64,000 bases of DNA from Clostridium ganghwense (GTDB lineage Bacteria > Bacillota > Clostridia > Clostridiales > Clostridiaceae). Location of the stretch: contig NZ_JAPQES010000003.1 of NCBI RefSeq assembly GCF_026735165.1, positions 248,001 to 312,000 of the forward strand, in the 5' to 3' direction. A program made the position numbers and the translations under genes. How positions within the stretch are numbered: position 1 is the stretch's first letter; each line of letters begins with the position of its first letter. The notes beneath the pieces were generated by a model. It was given only the letters and a program-made list of their open reading frames with translations, ran no database searches and had not been told where the DNA came from. Positions 1-8,757 of this stretch are shown here, piece by piece.

Positions 1-1
1 T

Positions 2-1111
2 AAATTAATTTTAATATTTTTAAGTATTCTAGCTATAATATCTATGATATTTTTATATTACTTTTCTCATCCAACAAATACAAAATTTTTAGTAGATGCT
101 TCAGATAAAGAAAAAATAGCTAATGAGGTAACAGAACTATTTCAAATTAGAAATAAAGCCATTCTTATGCAAGATTTAGAAGCAATAGACTACATATATG
201 ACAAAAATACTAAATATGGAACTTGGGCCTATAATCATGAAATAAAAAAAATGAAGTATTTGATTAATTGGTCTGAAAAACAAGGCGTAAAATTTGTAGA
301 TATCGTTCCTATGGTAGTGATAAGAAGTATTAAAGGCTCTAATAATTATTATTCTGTAAATCTTATCTGCTCTACAGAATACAAGTATGTATATGAAAAT
401 GAAGAGTTAGGTGATGGAAATAAAGTAAATATGTTTAGAATAGGTACAGCTCACTCTGTAAAATTAGCTAATAAAGATGGTATTTGGCAAATAACCAAAG
501 AATGGTATACAGATCCCTTTGCTGACTCTCTAAATTTAGAAAATATAAAAGCTGATAGCATTAAAAAATATATTTTATCTCAACCTTATAGAGATTTTTC
601 AAATCTAAGTAAAAGAAGAAGTTCTGCTGTGGCATATGCTGATAAATACTGTGGTATAGCCAGCGATGAAGAATTCGGCTTTAAATATAATAAAAAATAT
701 GGTGACTATAATCCACTTGGTGGCGATTGTGCTAATTTTGCTTCTCAAATATTATTTGAAGGCGGAAAATTCAAAAAAACCTCTACATGGAATTTTGATG
801 GAGGAGGTGGCAGTAAAGCTTGGTTAAATGCCAATGCCTTCAAAGATTTTATGATAAATAATGGTAGAGCCTCTTTAATAGCTCGAGGCACCTATGAGAA
901 AGTATACAAAGCAGCTTATAAACTTAAACCGGGAGATTTTGTTGCCTATGAAAAGAATGGTAAGGTTGTTCATATCTCTACGGTAACTGGAGCAGATTCA
1001 AAAGGATATTCTTTAGTAAATTGTCATAACACTGATAGATATAGAGTTCCTTGGGACCTTGGCTGGAGTAATAGGAAAATTAAATTTTGGTTAGTTCATG
1101 TACACTATTAA
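2..1111 (+). CDS. Amidase_6-type protein with N-terminal membrane anchor (5' end outside window)
   Basis: The frame is open from base 2 with a hydrophobic stretch before the first ATG at 44, so the true start lies upstream of the window and the N-terminus is a signal or anchor. Numbering from the ATG at 44, residues 25-160 look like an NTF2-like extracytoplasmic region. Residues about 195-355 resemble the putative amidase domain Amidase_6, with GGDCANFASQ (Cys229), VVHIS (His310) and an NCHNTDR motif as likely catalytic elements. Proteins of this type in Clostridium are predicted cell-surface amidases or peptidases, substrate unknown. A hairpin terminator follows the stop. Family assignment is by motif; the substrate is not known. 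Confidence 0.75.
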   Translation, partial: KLILIFLSILAIISMIFLYYFSHPTNTKFLVDASDKEKIANEVTELFQIRNKAILMQDLEAIDYIYDKNTKYGTWAYNHEIKKMKYLINWSEKQGVKFVDIVPMVVIRSIKGSNNYYSVNLICSTEYKYVYENEELGDGNKVNMFRIGTAHSVKLANKDGIWQITKEWYTDPFADSLNLENIKADSIKKYILSQPYRDFSNLSKRRSSAVAYADKYCGIASDEEFGFKYNKKYGDYNPLGGDCANFASQILFEGGKFKKTSTWNFDGGGGSKAWLNANAFKDFMINNGRASLIARGTYEKVYKAAYKLKPGDFVAYEKNGKVVHISTVTGADSKGYSLVNCHNTDRYRVPWDLGWSNRKIKFWLVHVHY

Positions 1112-1136
1112 ATAATGTTGCAAAGCAATATTATTC
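1112..1136 (+). terminator. Hairpin after the amidase gene
   Basis: Directly after the stop codon, AATAATGTTGC pairs with GCAATATTATT across a 3-nt loop (one G-U pair). The downstream T-run is weak, so this is a probable rather than certain intrinsic terminator. Confidence 0.5.
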
Positions 1137-1214
1137 TAGTAACCAGTACCCATATACCAGTAACCAATAAAGTAAGTTTTACTAACACAAAACCTAAATT
1201 CAACTAAAAAAAGT

Positions 1215-1241
1215 AAGAACATAGAGATTTTCTATATTCTT
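1215..1241 (-). terminator. Intrinsic terminator of the lemA-TPM operon
   Basis: On the minus strand an imperfect stem, AAGAATATAGA with TCTCTATGTTCTT, is followed by ACTTTTTTTAG. It lies about 40 nt past the stop of the TPM-domain gene. Confidence 0.65.
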
Positions 1242-1278
1242 GCTCTTTTTTATGCTTCTTTTTATTCTCTTTTCTTAT

Positions 1279-2070
1279 TCACCATCCTCCAGAGGAACCA
1301 CCGCCGCCGCTGTCTCCTCCTCCGAAGCCACCGAAGCCGCCTCCTGAACCACCGCCTCTGCCGCCGCGTCCTCCACCAAAGAAGGAATTCCAAAATAACA
1401 TTTCAAGAATAAATCTTATAATTCTTCCTCTATTAAATATTACATCTAAGAAAACCAATCCCATTATTATATAAATAGGAATAGAATTTCCTTGTGTATT
1501 TCTTGCTTTTCCATAATTTAAATCTATTTGGTTATTTTTTTCTAATGTTACTCCATATTCCTTAGCTATATTATCTACAAAAACAGAATAGGCATTCTTT
1601 AGTCCCACTCCAAAGTTATTTTTCTTAAATGCAGGTACAGCAACATCCTGCATAACTCTATTAGTTAAAATATCGGGTATCGCACCTTCAAGTCCTCTCC
1701 CTACTTCTACTGACCATGATCTTTCCTCCATAGCCATCAAAATTAACAAACCATTATCTTTGTCTTTTTGCCCTATTCCCCATTTTCTAAAAAGCTTAAT
1801 TCCATAGTCTCTAATTTCATTTCCTTCTAATGAATTTACAACAACAATAACAGCTTGTGCGCCTGTTTTATCTTCTAGTTCTTTTCCCACCGATACTATA
1901 TATTCTTTTGCTTCATTATCTAATATTCCAACATAATCATTGACATACTTTAAACTTGTAGGTGCTGGATATACTGTTTCAGCCTCTATTTTCTGAAAGG
2001 GAATTAATAATGTAAGTAGTACAAATATAGCAATTAAAAAGTTACTAAATTTCTCTTTTAAATTTTTCAT
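1279..2070 (-). CDS. TPM-domain (YgcG-like) membrane protein with Gly-rich tail
   Basis: 263 aa. Signal peptide at about 1-30, then a TPM domain (about 35-155) starting at YVNDYVGILD and including the stretch GLLILMAMEERSWSVEVG. A membrane segment lies at about 195-215, and a low-complexity Gly/Ser tail (about 230-263) is rich in GGGFGGFGGG repeats. TPM proteins of this shape are membrane-anchored with the TPM domain outside; in plants the domain is linked to photosystem II repair and a phosphatase activity, but the bacterial role is unclear. It lies 53 nt after lemA, the usual partner of this family, and has a good AAGGGGG ribosome binding site. The Gly-rich tail is typical of the family. 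Confidence 0.85.
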   Translation of the reverse strand: MKNLKEKFSNFLIAIFVLLTLLIPFQKIEAETVYPAPTSLKYVNDYVGILDNEAKEYIVSVGKELEDKTGAQAVIVVVNSLEGNEIRDYGIKLFRKWGIGQKDKDNGLLILMAMEERSWSVEVGRGLEGAIPDILTNRVMQDVAVPAFKKNNFGVGLKNAYSVFVDNIAKEYGVTLEKNNQIDLNYGKARNTQGNSIPIYIIMGLVFLDVIFNRGRIIRFILEMLFWNSFFGGGRGGRGGGSGGGFGGFGGGDSGGGGSSGGW

Positions 2071-2123
2071 TTTTTAGCCCCCTTCTTTTTTAAGGTTGCC
2101 AGATTATCAGAGTACCAAATGAA

Positions 2124-2693
2124 TTATTTAGTAAAATCAACTTTTGGTACATCTTTAGCTCCTTCTGCAGCTTTATAATAATCTTTAGATTCAAATCTAA
2201 AAATACCTGCAATTATTGAATTAGGAAACTTTCTGATTGTAGTATTGTAAGTATCAACCATTTTGTTATAATCCTGCCTTGATATATTAATTCTATTTTC
2301 AGTTCCTTCCAGAGCCACTGTTAAATCTTTAAAATTTGCACTAGATTTCAAATCTGGATATCTTTCTACCACTACTAGTAATCTAGATAAAGCTGAAGAT
2401 AGTTCACTGTCTGCATTAGCTTTTTCACTAACTGTCTGAGCTCCACCAAGCTTTGCTCTAGCATTTGCAATGTCAGTAAATATCTCTTTTTCTTGTGCTG
2501 CATATCCTTTAACGGTACTTACAAGGTTAGGAATCAAATCACTTCTTCTTTGTAACTGAGTGTCTATATTAGATTCTGCTCTTTTAACCTTTTGATCTAA
2601 GCTAACCATTGTATTGTAGCTTCCTATTATAGGTACTGTTATTACCAATATCACAGCAATAACTATCAGTACTGTTTTAAGTGTTTTATTCAT
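2124..2693 (-). CDS. lemA: LemA family protein
   Basis: 189 aa with one N-terminal membrane segment (about 6-24) followed by a mostly helical domain. The LemA signature is clear: QLQRRSDLIPNLV, then EKEIFTDIANARA and a C-terminal FPNSIIAGIF segment. LemA proteins are small, N-out or N-in helical-bundle membrane proteins of unknown biochemical role; they are often encoded beside TPM proteins, as here. lemA is first in a two-gene minus-strand unit, with a long structured intergenic region upstream (2694-3108). Length is normal for the family. Confidence 0.93.
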   Translation of the reverse strand: MNKTLKTVLIVIAVILVITVPIIGSYNTMVSLDQKVKRAESNIDTQLQRRSDLIPNLVSTVKGYAAQEKEIFTDIANARAKLGGAQTVSEKANADSELSSALSRLLVVVERYPDLKSSANFKDLTVALEGTENRINISRQDYNKMVDTYNTTIRKFPNSIIAGIFRFESKDYYKAAEGAKDVPKVDFTK

Positions 2694-2831
2694 TTTCTTA
2701 CCTCCAACAAATTACATTCATAATAATATTATTATCAGCACTGCCCAATTAATACACTTACTTTAAATTTATTGATTAAACTGTTTCAAGAACAAAGGTA
2801 TATATTGCTATAAAGACGTTTCACTTCACTA

Positions 2832-2940
2832 AGAAAGTCTAATTTATTTTCTTAGATATATGCTGAAAAACATAAACTCGCTATTGCTCAAACATATGTC
2901 TTTCTTTACGCATATATCACGAAAATAAATAAGACTTTCT
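2832..2940 (-). repeat. Nested inverted-repeat element, copy 1 (structured RNA candidate)
   Basis: Read on the minus strand, three stems nest around one loop. The outer stem is AGAAAGTCTTATTTATTTTC with its partner 2832-2851 (19 of 20 pair). The middle stem is GATATATGC/GCATATATC. The inner stem is GAAAGACATA/TATGTTTTTC. The loop reads TGTTTGAGCAATAGCGAGTT. A second copy with unrelated stem sequences but the same layout and nearly the same loop lies at 49896-50001. It sits in the 415-nt gap between yhaM and lemA. I could not assign it to a known RNA family. Confidence 0.6.
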
Positions 2941-2993
2941 AAAGTTTGTTCAAATGCCTTTTACACAATATATACTTTTTTAGGATACTTAAG

Positions 2994-3075
2994 GTTGGAA
3001 ATTATAAAATTTCAAACAATATTTTATACTACCACTAAAAGTTATCCACAAGTTTAAAATTTTATAATTTCCTAC
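2994..3075. repeat. 82-nt inverted repeat carrying a DnaA-box sequence
   Basis: GGAAATTATAAAATTT (2997-3012) is perfectly complementary to 3057-3072, and pairing continues inward through AAAC/GTTT after one mismatch. The loop side contains TTATCCACA, the consensus DnaA box, at about 3042-3050. The right half, from the DnaA box through the arm, is repeated at about 28562-28597. No replication genes are nearby, so an origin role is not implied. Confidence 0.6.
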
Positions 3076-3085
3076 AGCAAAATAA

Positions 3086-3110
3086 AAGAATGTTGCGACG
3101 CAACATTCTT
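3086..3110 (-). terminator. Intrinsic terminator of yhaM
   Basis: Perfect 11-bp stem AAGAATGTTGC/GCAACATTCTT with a 3-nt loop, overlapping the yhaM stop codon and followed on the minus strand by TTTTATTTTG. Confidence 0.85.
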
Positions 3111-4023
3111 ATAAGTATAGTCTAGTTCCTATTCTTCTATCGTATTGTGACCACGTATTAGGTTCTGTAATCTGTTTAACCTGCCATATCTTATTAAGAA
3201 CAGCATCTACACTATCTGCAAGGTTAAGAATAAATGACTCCTCTAAGCTAGCAGCTTTAGGTGAACCAAATTCTACTTTACCATGGTGCTGTACAATACA
3301 TCCCTTCATTCTGCTTTTAAACTCCTCGCTGTATATATCTCCACCAGCCTGAAAAGCTTCTTCTAACATAGTTATACCTATAACTATGTGTCCTTCCATA
3401 TCTCCTCTTAATGTTACATCAAAAGGACCATTTGTAAAATATTCTTCTATTTTTCCAATATCATGAAGCTTTGCTGCAAGAATAGCAATTTCTTTATTTC
3501 TACAATCATACCTATACGCAAGAGTTTTTGTTATATACATTACATTTAAAGTATGTTCCGCAAGTCCACCTATATAATTATGATGCTGTCTAAGTCCTCC
3601 AATACCCTTTTTGAACTTATCTACAAACTCTTTATTTCCGAAGAAATATTCATTTAAAGCTCTGCTTTCTTCACTTTTAAATTCTTCATCTGATATTTTT
3701 TTAATTTCTTCCATAATATCTTTTATATCAGCATCAACTGTAGGAAGAAAATCTTCTATTTCATATTCTTCTTCCTTTGTAAATTCCTCAATTACTGATA
3801 GCCTGCTATCAAAACGAACCTTAGCATTAATTACATCCCCAACCTTTAAAGTATCCTCAATATTCCTAATAGATGCTTTAATATCTCCTGTCTTATCTCC
3901 AATATAGGCAATAATATTTTCCCCTTCTCTGTCTAATATCTTCATTATCATAAAACTTATTTCTATAGTTTGGTTTTCTTCTAAATCAATAGACTTTAAA
4001 TCTTCTGTAAACATATTTTTCAT
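3109..4023 (-). CDS. yhaM: 3'-5' exoribonuclease YhaM (OB + HD domains)
   Basis: 304 aa, the usual YhaM length. Residues about 15-95 form an OB-fold nucleic-acid-binding domain (ISFMIMKILDREGENIIAYI and onward). Residues about 140-290 form an HD domain with RQHHNYIGGLAEHTLNVM, AAKLHDIGKIEEY and VQHHGKVEFGSP as the metal-binding His/Asp signatures. YhaM is a cytoplasmic Mn-dependent 3'-5' exonuclease acting on RNA and single-stranded DNA in Firmicutes. The gene appears monocistronic: a terminator overlaps its stop, and the next upstream gene lies 66 nt away. The C-terminus is Arg-rich (RRIGTRLYL). Confidence 0.9.
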   Translation of the reverse strand: MKNMFTEDLKSIDLEENQTIEISFMIMKILDREGENIIAYIGDKTGDIKASIRNIEDTLKVGDVINAKVRFDSRLSVIEEFTKEEEYEIEDFLPTVDADIKDIMEEIKKISDEEFKSEESRALNEYFFGNKEFVDKFKKGIGGLRQHHNYIGGLAEHTLNVMYITKTLAYRYDCRNKEIAILAAKLHDIGKIEEYFTNGPFDVTLRGDMEGHIVIGITMLEEAFQAGGDIYSEEFKSRMKGCIVQHHGKVEFGSPKAASLEESFILNLADSVDAVLNKIWQVKQITEPNTWSQYDRRIGTRLYL

Positions 4024-4089
4024 AGTTATCGCCTCACTATTTCATATCAAGATATATGATTATTTTTCACCAAACTATTTTTTTTATCC

Positions 4090-5082
4090 CTAAGCTTTTG
4101 AAACAGTAAATACACTTCCTACTGCTATACAAGAATAAAATGTAATAATTCTCCAAAGAAGTATGGCTGGCATTATGGTACTCTGCTTAAAAAATAAGCT
4201 AAAAAGTAAATAAAATCCACCTTCCGAACCTCCTGATGCTCCAGGAAGAGGTATAACAGCTACAATCATATTTAAAAATGTTTCGGCAGCAACCATGTTC
4301 CAAAAACTTGCTGAATTCATATTAAAACCCCTATAAATAAAATAAGGGATAATAAAATATGATGTTAATTGAACAAAGGTAAGAACTGAGCACTTAACCA
4401 AGATTTCAAAATTCTTACTCATTTCAACTGCATTTTTATGAAAATTAGATAATTCGCCTTCTATCTTTATTAAATTTCCCTTCACATCTTTAACCAAACG
4501 AATTTTATTTAAAAATGTAAATATACCTTTTAAAATAGACTTTGTCATTTTTTTGTTAACAGAAGCTATTAATAAAAATAAAATTACTCCTGTGTTTATT
4601 ATGAACCCTATAATGGATATGTAAAAAAAATTGGGTAAATTTTCTTGAAAAAAAGTAAATTTTAAAATAATTGCAATAAGAGAATATATAGTTAATACCC
4701 CTTGATATACAATCAATTTCATAGTCAAAATAGAACTAGCAGACCCTCCATTAATACCTCTTTTCATCATAAAATATAATTGGGCTGGTTGTCCTCCAGA
4801 AGCAAAAGGAGTAACTGAATTAAAAAATTGTCCTACCATAGTTATTTTTAAAGACTCTCTAAGTTTCTGCCTCAAATTTAGTGATTGTATAAAAATATTC
4901 AGTACAATACTCTCAATTATCCAATACATGAGCATACAAAAAACTGCTAGTAAAATCCACATATAATTTAAATTTTTTAATTGACTAATTAAATGCTCAA
5001 GTCCCTTTGAAAATATAACAAATCCCAAAAGTATTGCAGTAGATAATACAATTATTGTTGTATTAAAAAGTTTATTCTTCAT
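4090..5082 (-). CDS. Flippase-like integral membrane protein (UPF0104 / lysylphosphatidylglycerol synthetase TM family)
   Basis: 330 aa with about eight membrane segments. The family-typical stretch is FNSVTPFASGGQPAQLYFM (about 90-108), and later IPLPGASGGSEGGFYLLF (about 277-294). These match the membrane domain of MprF/YbhN-like proteins, which flip or transport lipids, although many members have no assigned substrate. There is no synthetase domain, so it is the stand-alone transmembrane type. It is 25 nt downstream of the YkgJ/SEC-C gene and probably cotranscribed with it. Confidence 0.82.
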   Translation of the reverse strand: MKNKLFNTTIIVLSTAILLGFVIFSKGLEHLISQLKNLNYMWILLAVFCMLMYWIIESIVLNIFIQSLNLRQKLRESLKITMVGQFFNSVTPFASGGQPAQLYFMMKRGINGGSASSILTMKLIVYQGVLTIYSLIAIILKFTFFQENLPNFFYISIIGFIINTGVILFLLIASVNKKMTKSILKGIFTFLNKIRLVKDVKGNLIKIEGELSNFHKNAVEMSKNFEILVKCSVLTFVQLTSYFIIPYFIYRGFNMNSASFWNMVAAETFLNMIVAVIPLPGASGGSEGGFYLLFSLFFKQSTIMPAILLWRIITFYSCIAVGSVFTVSKA

Positions 5083-5107
5083 TTCGTTGCTTACACCTCT
5101 TAATTAT

Positions 5108-5953
5108 TTATAAACTCCTATCTCTATCTATTTCTTTAAATCCATTTTTAAACCAATACTGCAATGATTTATAAATAGCTTTATCCTCTCCATCTTCTCT
5201 TGAATATGTCTTTAAGCTTTTATATCTATTTATAGACATTGATAGATAATTTACAGCATATTGAGTAATATTATTTATAGAAACAGCAGGTCTAATTACC
5301 TCTTCCCCCTTTTTGCACTTAGCTGAATCTGATACGGTAAAAAATTTTCTACAATTAAAGGGTCTTACTTCATATATAGAACACGAATTATCCTCTTTTA
5401 GAAAAATACAAGGTATGTTTTTCTTACTGTAATCTGCAATTACCTTATCCTTATTTTCTTCATTTAATACATCTTTATATGAAGGAACTTCATTTATAGT
5501 AGCTTCAATCTTCTTTTCAAGCTCCATAATCTTCTCTTCACTAAAATTTTTCACAACGTATTCTCGAACAAGTTCTGCTTCAACTGCTGTACAGTCCATG
5601 TATATATGGCAGCAGTGACTACATCCCTTGCTACAAGGAGCATACTTAGTGAATTGTTTCATTCCTTCTTCTTCCATACTATATAGTTTCTTTAAAATTT
5701 CTTTTCCCTTTGTAACACTAATCCCACCATCTGCAATTTGCGAAAGAAGAAGTTGAGATATTTCATCATATTTTCTGCTGCTCTCAGTATAGTCAAATAT
5801 TATTTCTCTATCTTCATAATTTTCCCCCAAAATTCTGTATTCATGTTTTTTATCTCTACAGCAGTTTTTAAACTTTAAACCACTGCCACAAACACACTTA
5901 TCATTTGGATTTATTTTAATTTGTTTTTCAACATTAGTCATTCTATTTTTCAT
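5108..5953 (-). CDS. YkgJ-type cysteine-cluster protein with N-terminal SEC-C motif
   Basis: 281 aa from the chosen ATG at 5953, which has GGGAG seven bases upstream; an in-frame ATG at 5971 lacks a good ribosome binding site. Residues 16-35 form a SEC-C zinc motif (CVCGSG...NCC, Cys20, 22, 31, 32). The YkgJ-like domain follows, with the Cys pattern CSKGCSHCCHIYMDC and then CIFLKEDNSCSIYEVRPFNC, a probable zinc or iron-sulfur centre. The family's biochemical role is not established. An adjacent flippase-like gene lies downstream on the same strand. Confidence 0.8.
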   Translation of the reverse strand: MKNRMTNVEKQIKINPNDKCVCGSGLKFKNCCRDKKHEYRILGENYEDREIIFDYTESSRKYDEISQLLLSQIADGGISVTKGKEILKKLYSMEEEGMKQFTKYAPCSKGCSHCCHIYMDCTAVEAELVREYVVKNFSEEKIMELEKKIEATINEVPSYKDVLNEENKDKVIADYSKKNIPCIFLKEDNSCSIYEVRPFNCRKFFTVSDSAKCKKGEEVIRPAVSINNITQYAVNYLSMSINRYKSLKTYSREDGEDKAIYKSLQYWFKNGFKEIDRDRSL

Positions 5954-6131
5954 GTCCTCACTCCCACTCATTTCTATTCACATTATTATATCACACCTAT
6001 TTTTTAGGTTGCTAGTTTGCCCGGAACCAGTAAGTAATAGTTAAATTTTCATTTCTTTTAATGAATAAAGTATTACTAATAGATTGTATATAAACTCACG
6101 ATAAGTAAATACTAATTCTAGGGTGATGTTG

Positions 6132-7625
6132 ATGGTTAACAATAACATTGAAGAAAAAATTAATTTTATTCTAAATGAAGTGGGACTCAAAAATCCTTTA
6201 GTTGTAAAAAAATTTTTTATTGGAAAAAAGAATCCTTTATTAGCTTCTCTTATCTACATAGATGACTTAACTAACAAAACTATAATTAATAGAGATATTC
6301 TAACTCCATTGATGTTTAAAATAGAAGAAGAGTTACTTATAGAAAAAGCTACTATAGATTACATATGTAGAAAATACATTCCTATGAGTAATACTATTAT
6401 TAAAACTGACCTTAACACGGCTGTAGATTCTATAAAAATAGGTAAAACAGTCATTTTAATAGACGGACTTGAAGATTTTATAATTACAGACACTGTAGGT
6501 GGAGAACACCGAAGTATATCCGACCCATTGAATGAATCGGCCATAAGAGGTTCTAGAGAAGGCTTTGTTGAAAATGTCAAAACTAATATAAGTATATTAA
6601 GGCGAAAAATAAAAGACCAAAATTTATCTCAAGAAACTTATAAGATAGGAAGACGTTCTCAAACTGATTTAGTTCTTCTGTATATTGATGATATTGTTGA
6701 TAAGGATGTTTTAGAAGAAGTGCGCAGCAGAATTAAAGCTATTGATATTGACTCAATTAATGATACAGGTATGCTTGGACAATACATAGAAGATCACCCT
6801 TATTCTCCTTTTCCACAAGTTTATGGAACAGAAAGACCCGATATTGTAAAAGCCAACTTAATGGAAGGGAAAATAGCTTTTTTGTTGAATGGGACCCCTC
6901 ATGTCATTACAGCTCCCGCTACATTTGTAGAATTTTTCCAAGGAGTTGAGGATTATCATGAAAGAACCTTAGTGTCTTCTTTTTCTAGAATTCTTAGACT
7001 TCTATCAGTTTTAATAATAATAACCTTATCACCTATATATTTAACTCTGATAAACTACAATGTAGAACTAATACCAATTAAGTTTATAACACCTATTATT
7101 GAATCAAGAAAAGGTATAGCTTTACCTCCATTTCTTGAAATATTGTCCATGGAGGTAGTAGTAGAGTTTTTAAGAGAAGGTGGACTTAGGTTACCACCTA
7201 AAGTAGCTGGGACCTTAAGTATAGTTGGAGGTATTATTATAGGAAATACAGCAGTTGACTCTAAAGTTGTAAGTCCTACTACCTTATTAGTGGTAGGTAT
7301 ATCCGTTGTTTCTACCTTTTTAATACCTAATTATGAAATGTCTTTAAGCATAAGATTTTTAAGATTTCCTATGCTTGTTCTAGCCAATGCTATGGGATTT
7401 TTAGGCTTAGCAGCTGGTTTGTTCTTCTTATTAATTCTTCTTTCATACATGAAAAGCTTTGGGATATCCTATTTTTCAATAAAAAGCAGCGATTTAAAAG
7501 ATATATTTATAAGAGCACCTTTATGGTATATGAATAAAACTCCTGAAGCAGTACCAAGTAATAATCCTGTTCGCCAAACAGATTTTAGAAAAAAATTATG
7601 GAGGAAAAGAAAAAAGAATGAATAA
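6132..7625 (+). CDS. Spore germinant receptor A subunit (GerA family)
   Basis: About 497 aa from ATG 6132, chosen because AGGGTGA lies five bases upstream; GTG 6123 and ATG 6126 overlap that site. A hydrophilic N-terminal half (about 1-240, with conserved GGEHRSISDPLNESAIRG and EDHPYSPFPQV) precedes four or five membrane segments (about 285-445), with LPPFLEILSMEVVVEFLREG between them, and a basic C-terminal tail. This is the GerA/GerAA architecture. In the inner spore membrane the A, B and C subunits sense germinants. Which germinant this receptor recognises cannot be read from sequence. It overlaps the next gene by 8 nt, indicating translational coupling. Confidence 0.93.
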   Translation: MVNNNIEEKINFILNEVGLKNPLVVKKFFIGKKNPLLASLIYIDDLTNKTIINRDILTPLMFKIEEELLIEKATIDYICRKYIPMSNTIIKTDLNTAVDSIKIGKTVILIDGLEDFIITDTVGGEHRSISDPLNESAIRGSREGFVENVKTNISILRRKIKDQNLSQETYKIGRRSQTDLVLLYIDDIVDKDVLEEVRSRIKAIDIDSINDTGMLGQYIEDHPYSPFPQVYGTERPDIVKANLMEGKIAFLLNGTPHVITAPATFVEFFQGVEDYHERTLVSSFSRILRLLSVLIIITLSPIYLTLINYNVELIPIKFITPIIESRKGIALPPFLEILSMEVVVEFLREGGLRLPPKVAGTLSIVGGIIIGNTAVDSKVVSPTTLLVVGISVVSTFLIPNYEMSLSIRFLRFPMLVLANAMGFLGLAAGLFFLLILLSYMKSFGISYFSIKSSDLKDIFIRAPLWYMNKTPEAVPSNNPVRQTDFRKKLWRKRKKNE

Positions 7626-8712
7626 ATCAGAGACTGAATTTTTAACAACTAATCAGATCACTGCCTTATTGGTAGGATTTACTGTTGGTCCAGGATTATT
7701 GAGATCTCCTAACGTACTTGTAAAGATTGCTAAGCAAGATGCATGGATTTCTTCTATTATAGGTCTAATTTATCCAGCTTATATTCTTCTTGTAAGTAAT
7801 TATATTATAAAAAAATATCCTAAAGATAATATCTTAAGTTTGAGTAGGCGGTGTTTTGGTAATACATTAGGTACTCTCTTAAATTTTATCTTTATATGTC
7901 AGTGGACTCTTTATGCTGCAACTATAACATCAGATTTAATTAAAATATCTAGAATTTACTTTGTAAGTTTTTTAACTCCCCTAAAAGTTGCCCTTGCTAT
8001 AGTTACTATAACCTTTTGTGCAGCTTATACCCAAATAAAATCTTTAGGAAAAATAAATGAAGTATGTATGTATCTCTTAACAGTTATAATGCTTTTTTCA
8101 ATAGCTTCATTAAAATACGGAAATATATTGAATGTTCAACCAATATTTAATACCAGCTTAAAGGATATGCTAAGGGCGAGTATACTATCTGTATATTATT
8201 ATGCAGGTTTTGAATGTTTACTTTTAATTCATCCCTTTGCCCAAAACACTAATGAAATAAAAAAAGCAAGTATGCAAGCTTTATTTATTTCTGGATTAAT
8301 ATGGGTATGGATTGCTTTTATAACAATCTATTATCTAGGCATAGATATAATTCCCAAAAGTCATTGGTCTTTTATATTAGTTTTTGAAAGTATTAATATC
8401 CCCGTAATCAATAATTTTAGATATGTATTTATGTTTGTCTGGAGTTTTATAGTATTTAGAATAACATCTAATTTTTGCTTTATTACATACTTTTTTCTAA
8501 ACATGATAACAAAAATAGATATAAAAAAAATACTAATTTTTCTATATCCATTAATATTAATTTTATCCTTACAATTTTTAAATACAGCATTGTACCAAAA
8601 GGTATTAAAGGTTATTTCTCCAGCCTTTACTTTATTTAATATTATATATATCTCTTTTATAGCCTTATCCATATTGGTTAAAAACAAAAATACTGTACTT
8701 TACAAAAGCTAG
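7618..8712 (+). CDS. Spore germinant receptor B subunit (GerB, APC-type permease)
   Basis: 364 aa, ten predicted membrane segments, with the spore_permease start TTNQITALLVGFTVGPGLL and an APC-superfamily fold. GerB-type subunits are thought to bind the small-molecule germinant. Start ATG 7618 overlaps the gerA-like stop by 8 nt, and the ribosome binding site (TATGGAGG) lies within the upstream gene. Length is usual for the family. No missing segment is evident. Confidence 0.92.
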   Translation: MNKSETEFLTTNQITALLVGFTVGPGLLRSPNVLVKIAKQDAWISSIIGLIYPAYILLVSNYIIKKYPKDNILSLSRRCFGNTLGTLLNFIFICQWTLYAATITSDLIKISRIYFVSFLTPLKVALAIVTITFCAAYTQIKSLGKINEVCMYLLTVIMLFSIASLKYGNILNVQPIFNTSLKDMLRASILSVYYYAGFECLLLIHPFAQNTNEIKKASMQALFISGLIWVWIAFITIYYLGIDIIPKSHWSFILVFESINIPVINNFRYVFMFVWSFIVFRITSNFCFITYFFLNMITKIDIKKILIFLYPLILILSLQFLNTALYQKVLKVISPAFTLFNIIYISFIALSILVKNKNTVLYKS

Positions 8713-8757
8713 TATTAATCACCGATAATTATTGTAAAATAAATTCAGGAGGAAAAA

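Noticed and set aside
1135-1175. Repeated CCAGTAACC-type sequence at about 1135, 6015 and 30040
   Set aside because: Short, imperfect and in three variants; no structure or boundary that would support a defined repeat family.
3042-3050. DnaA box TTATCCACA as a sign of a replication origin
   Set aside because: No DnaA-box cluster or dnaA/dnaN genes nearby; other single TTATCCACA matches occur inside coding regions by chance.
3611-3907. Long open frames on the strand opposite to yhaM, lpdA, prkA, larA and others
   Set aside because: They have no family-like sequence, no ribosome binding site, and lie inside clear genes in the other strand; frame bias explains them.
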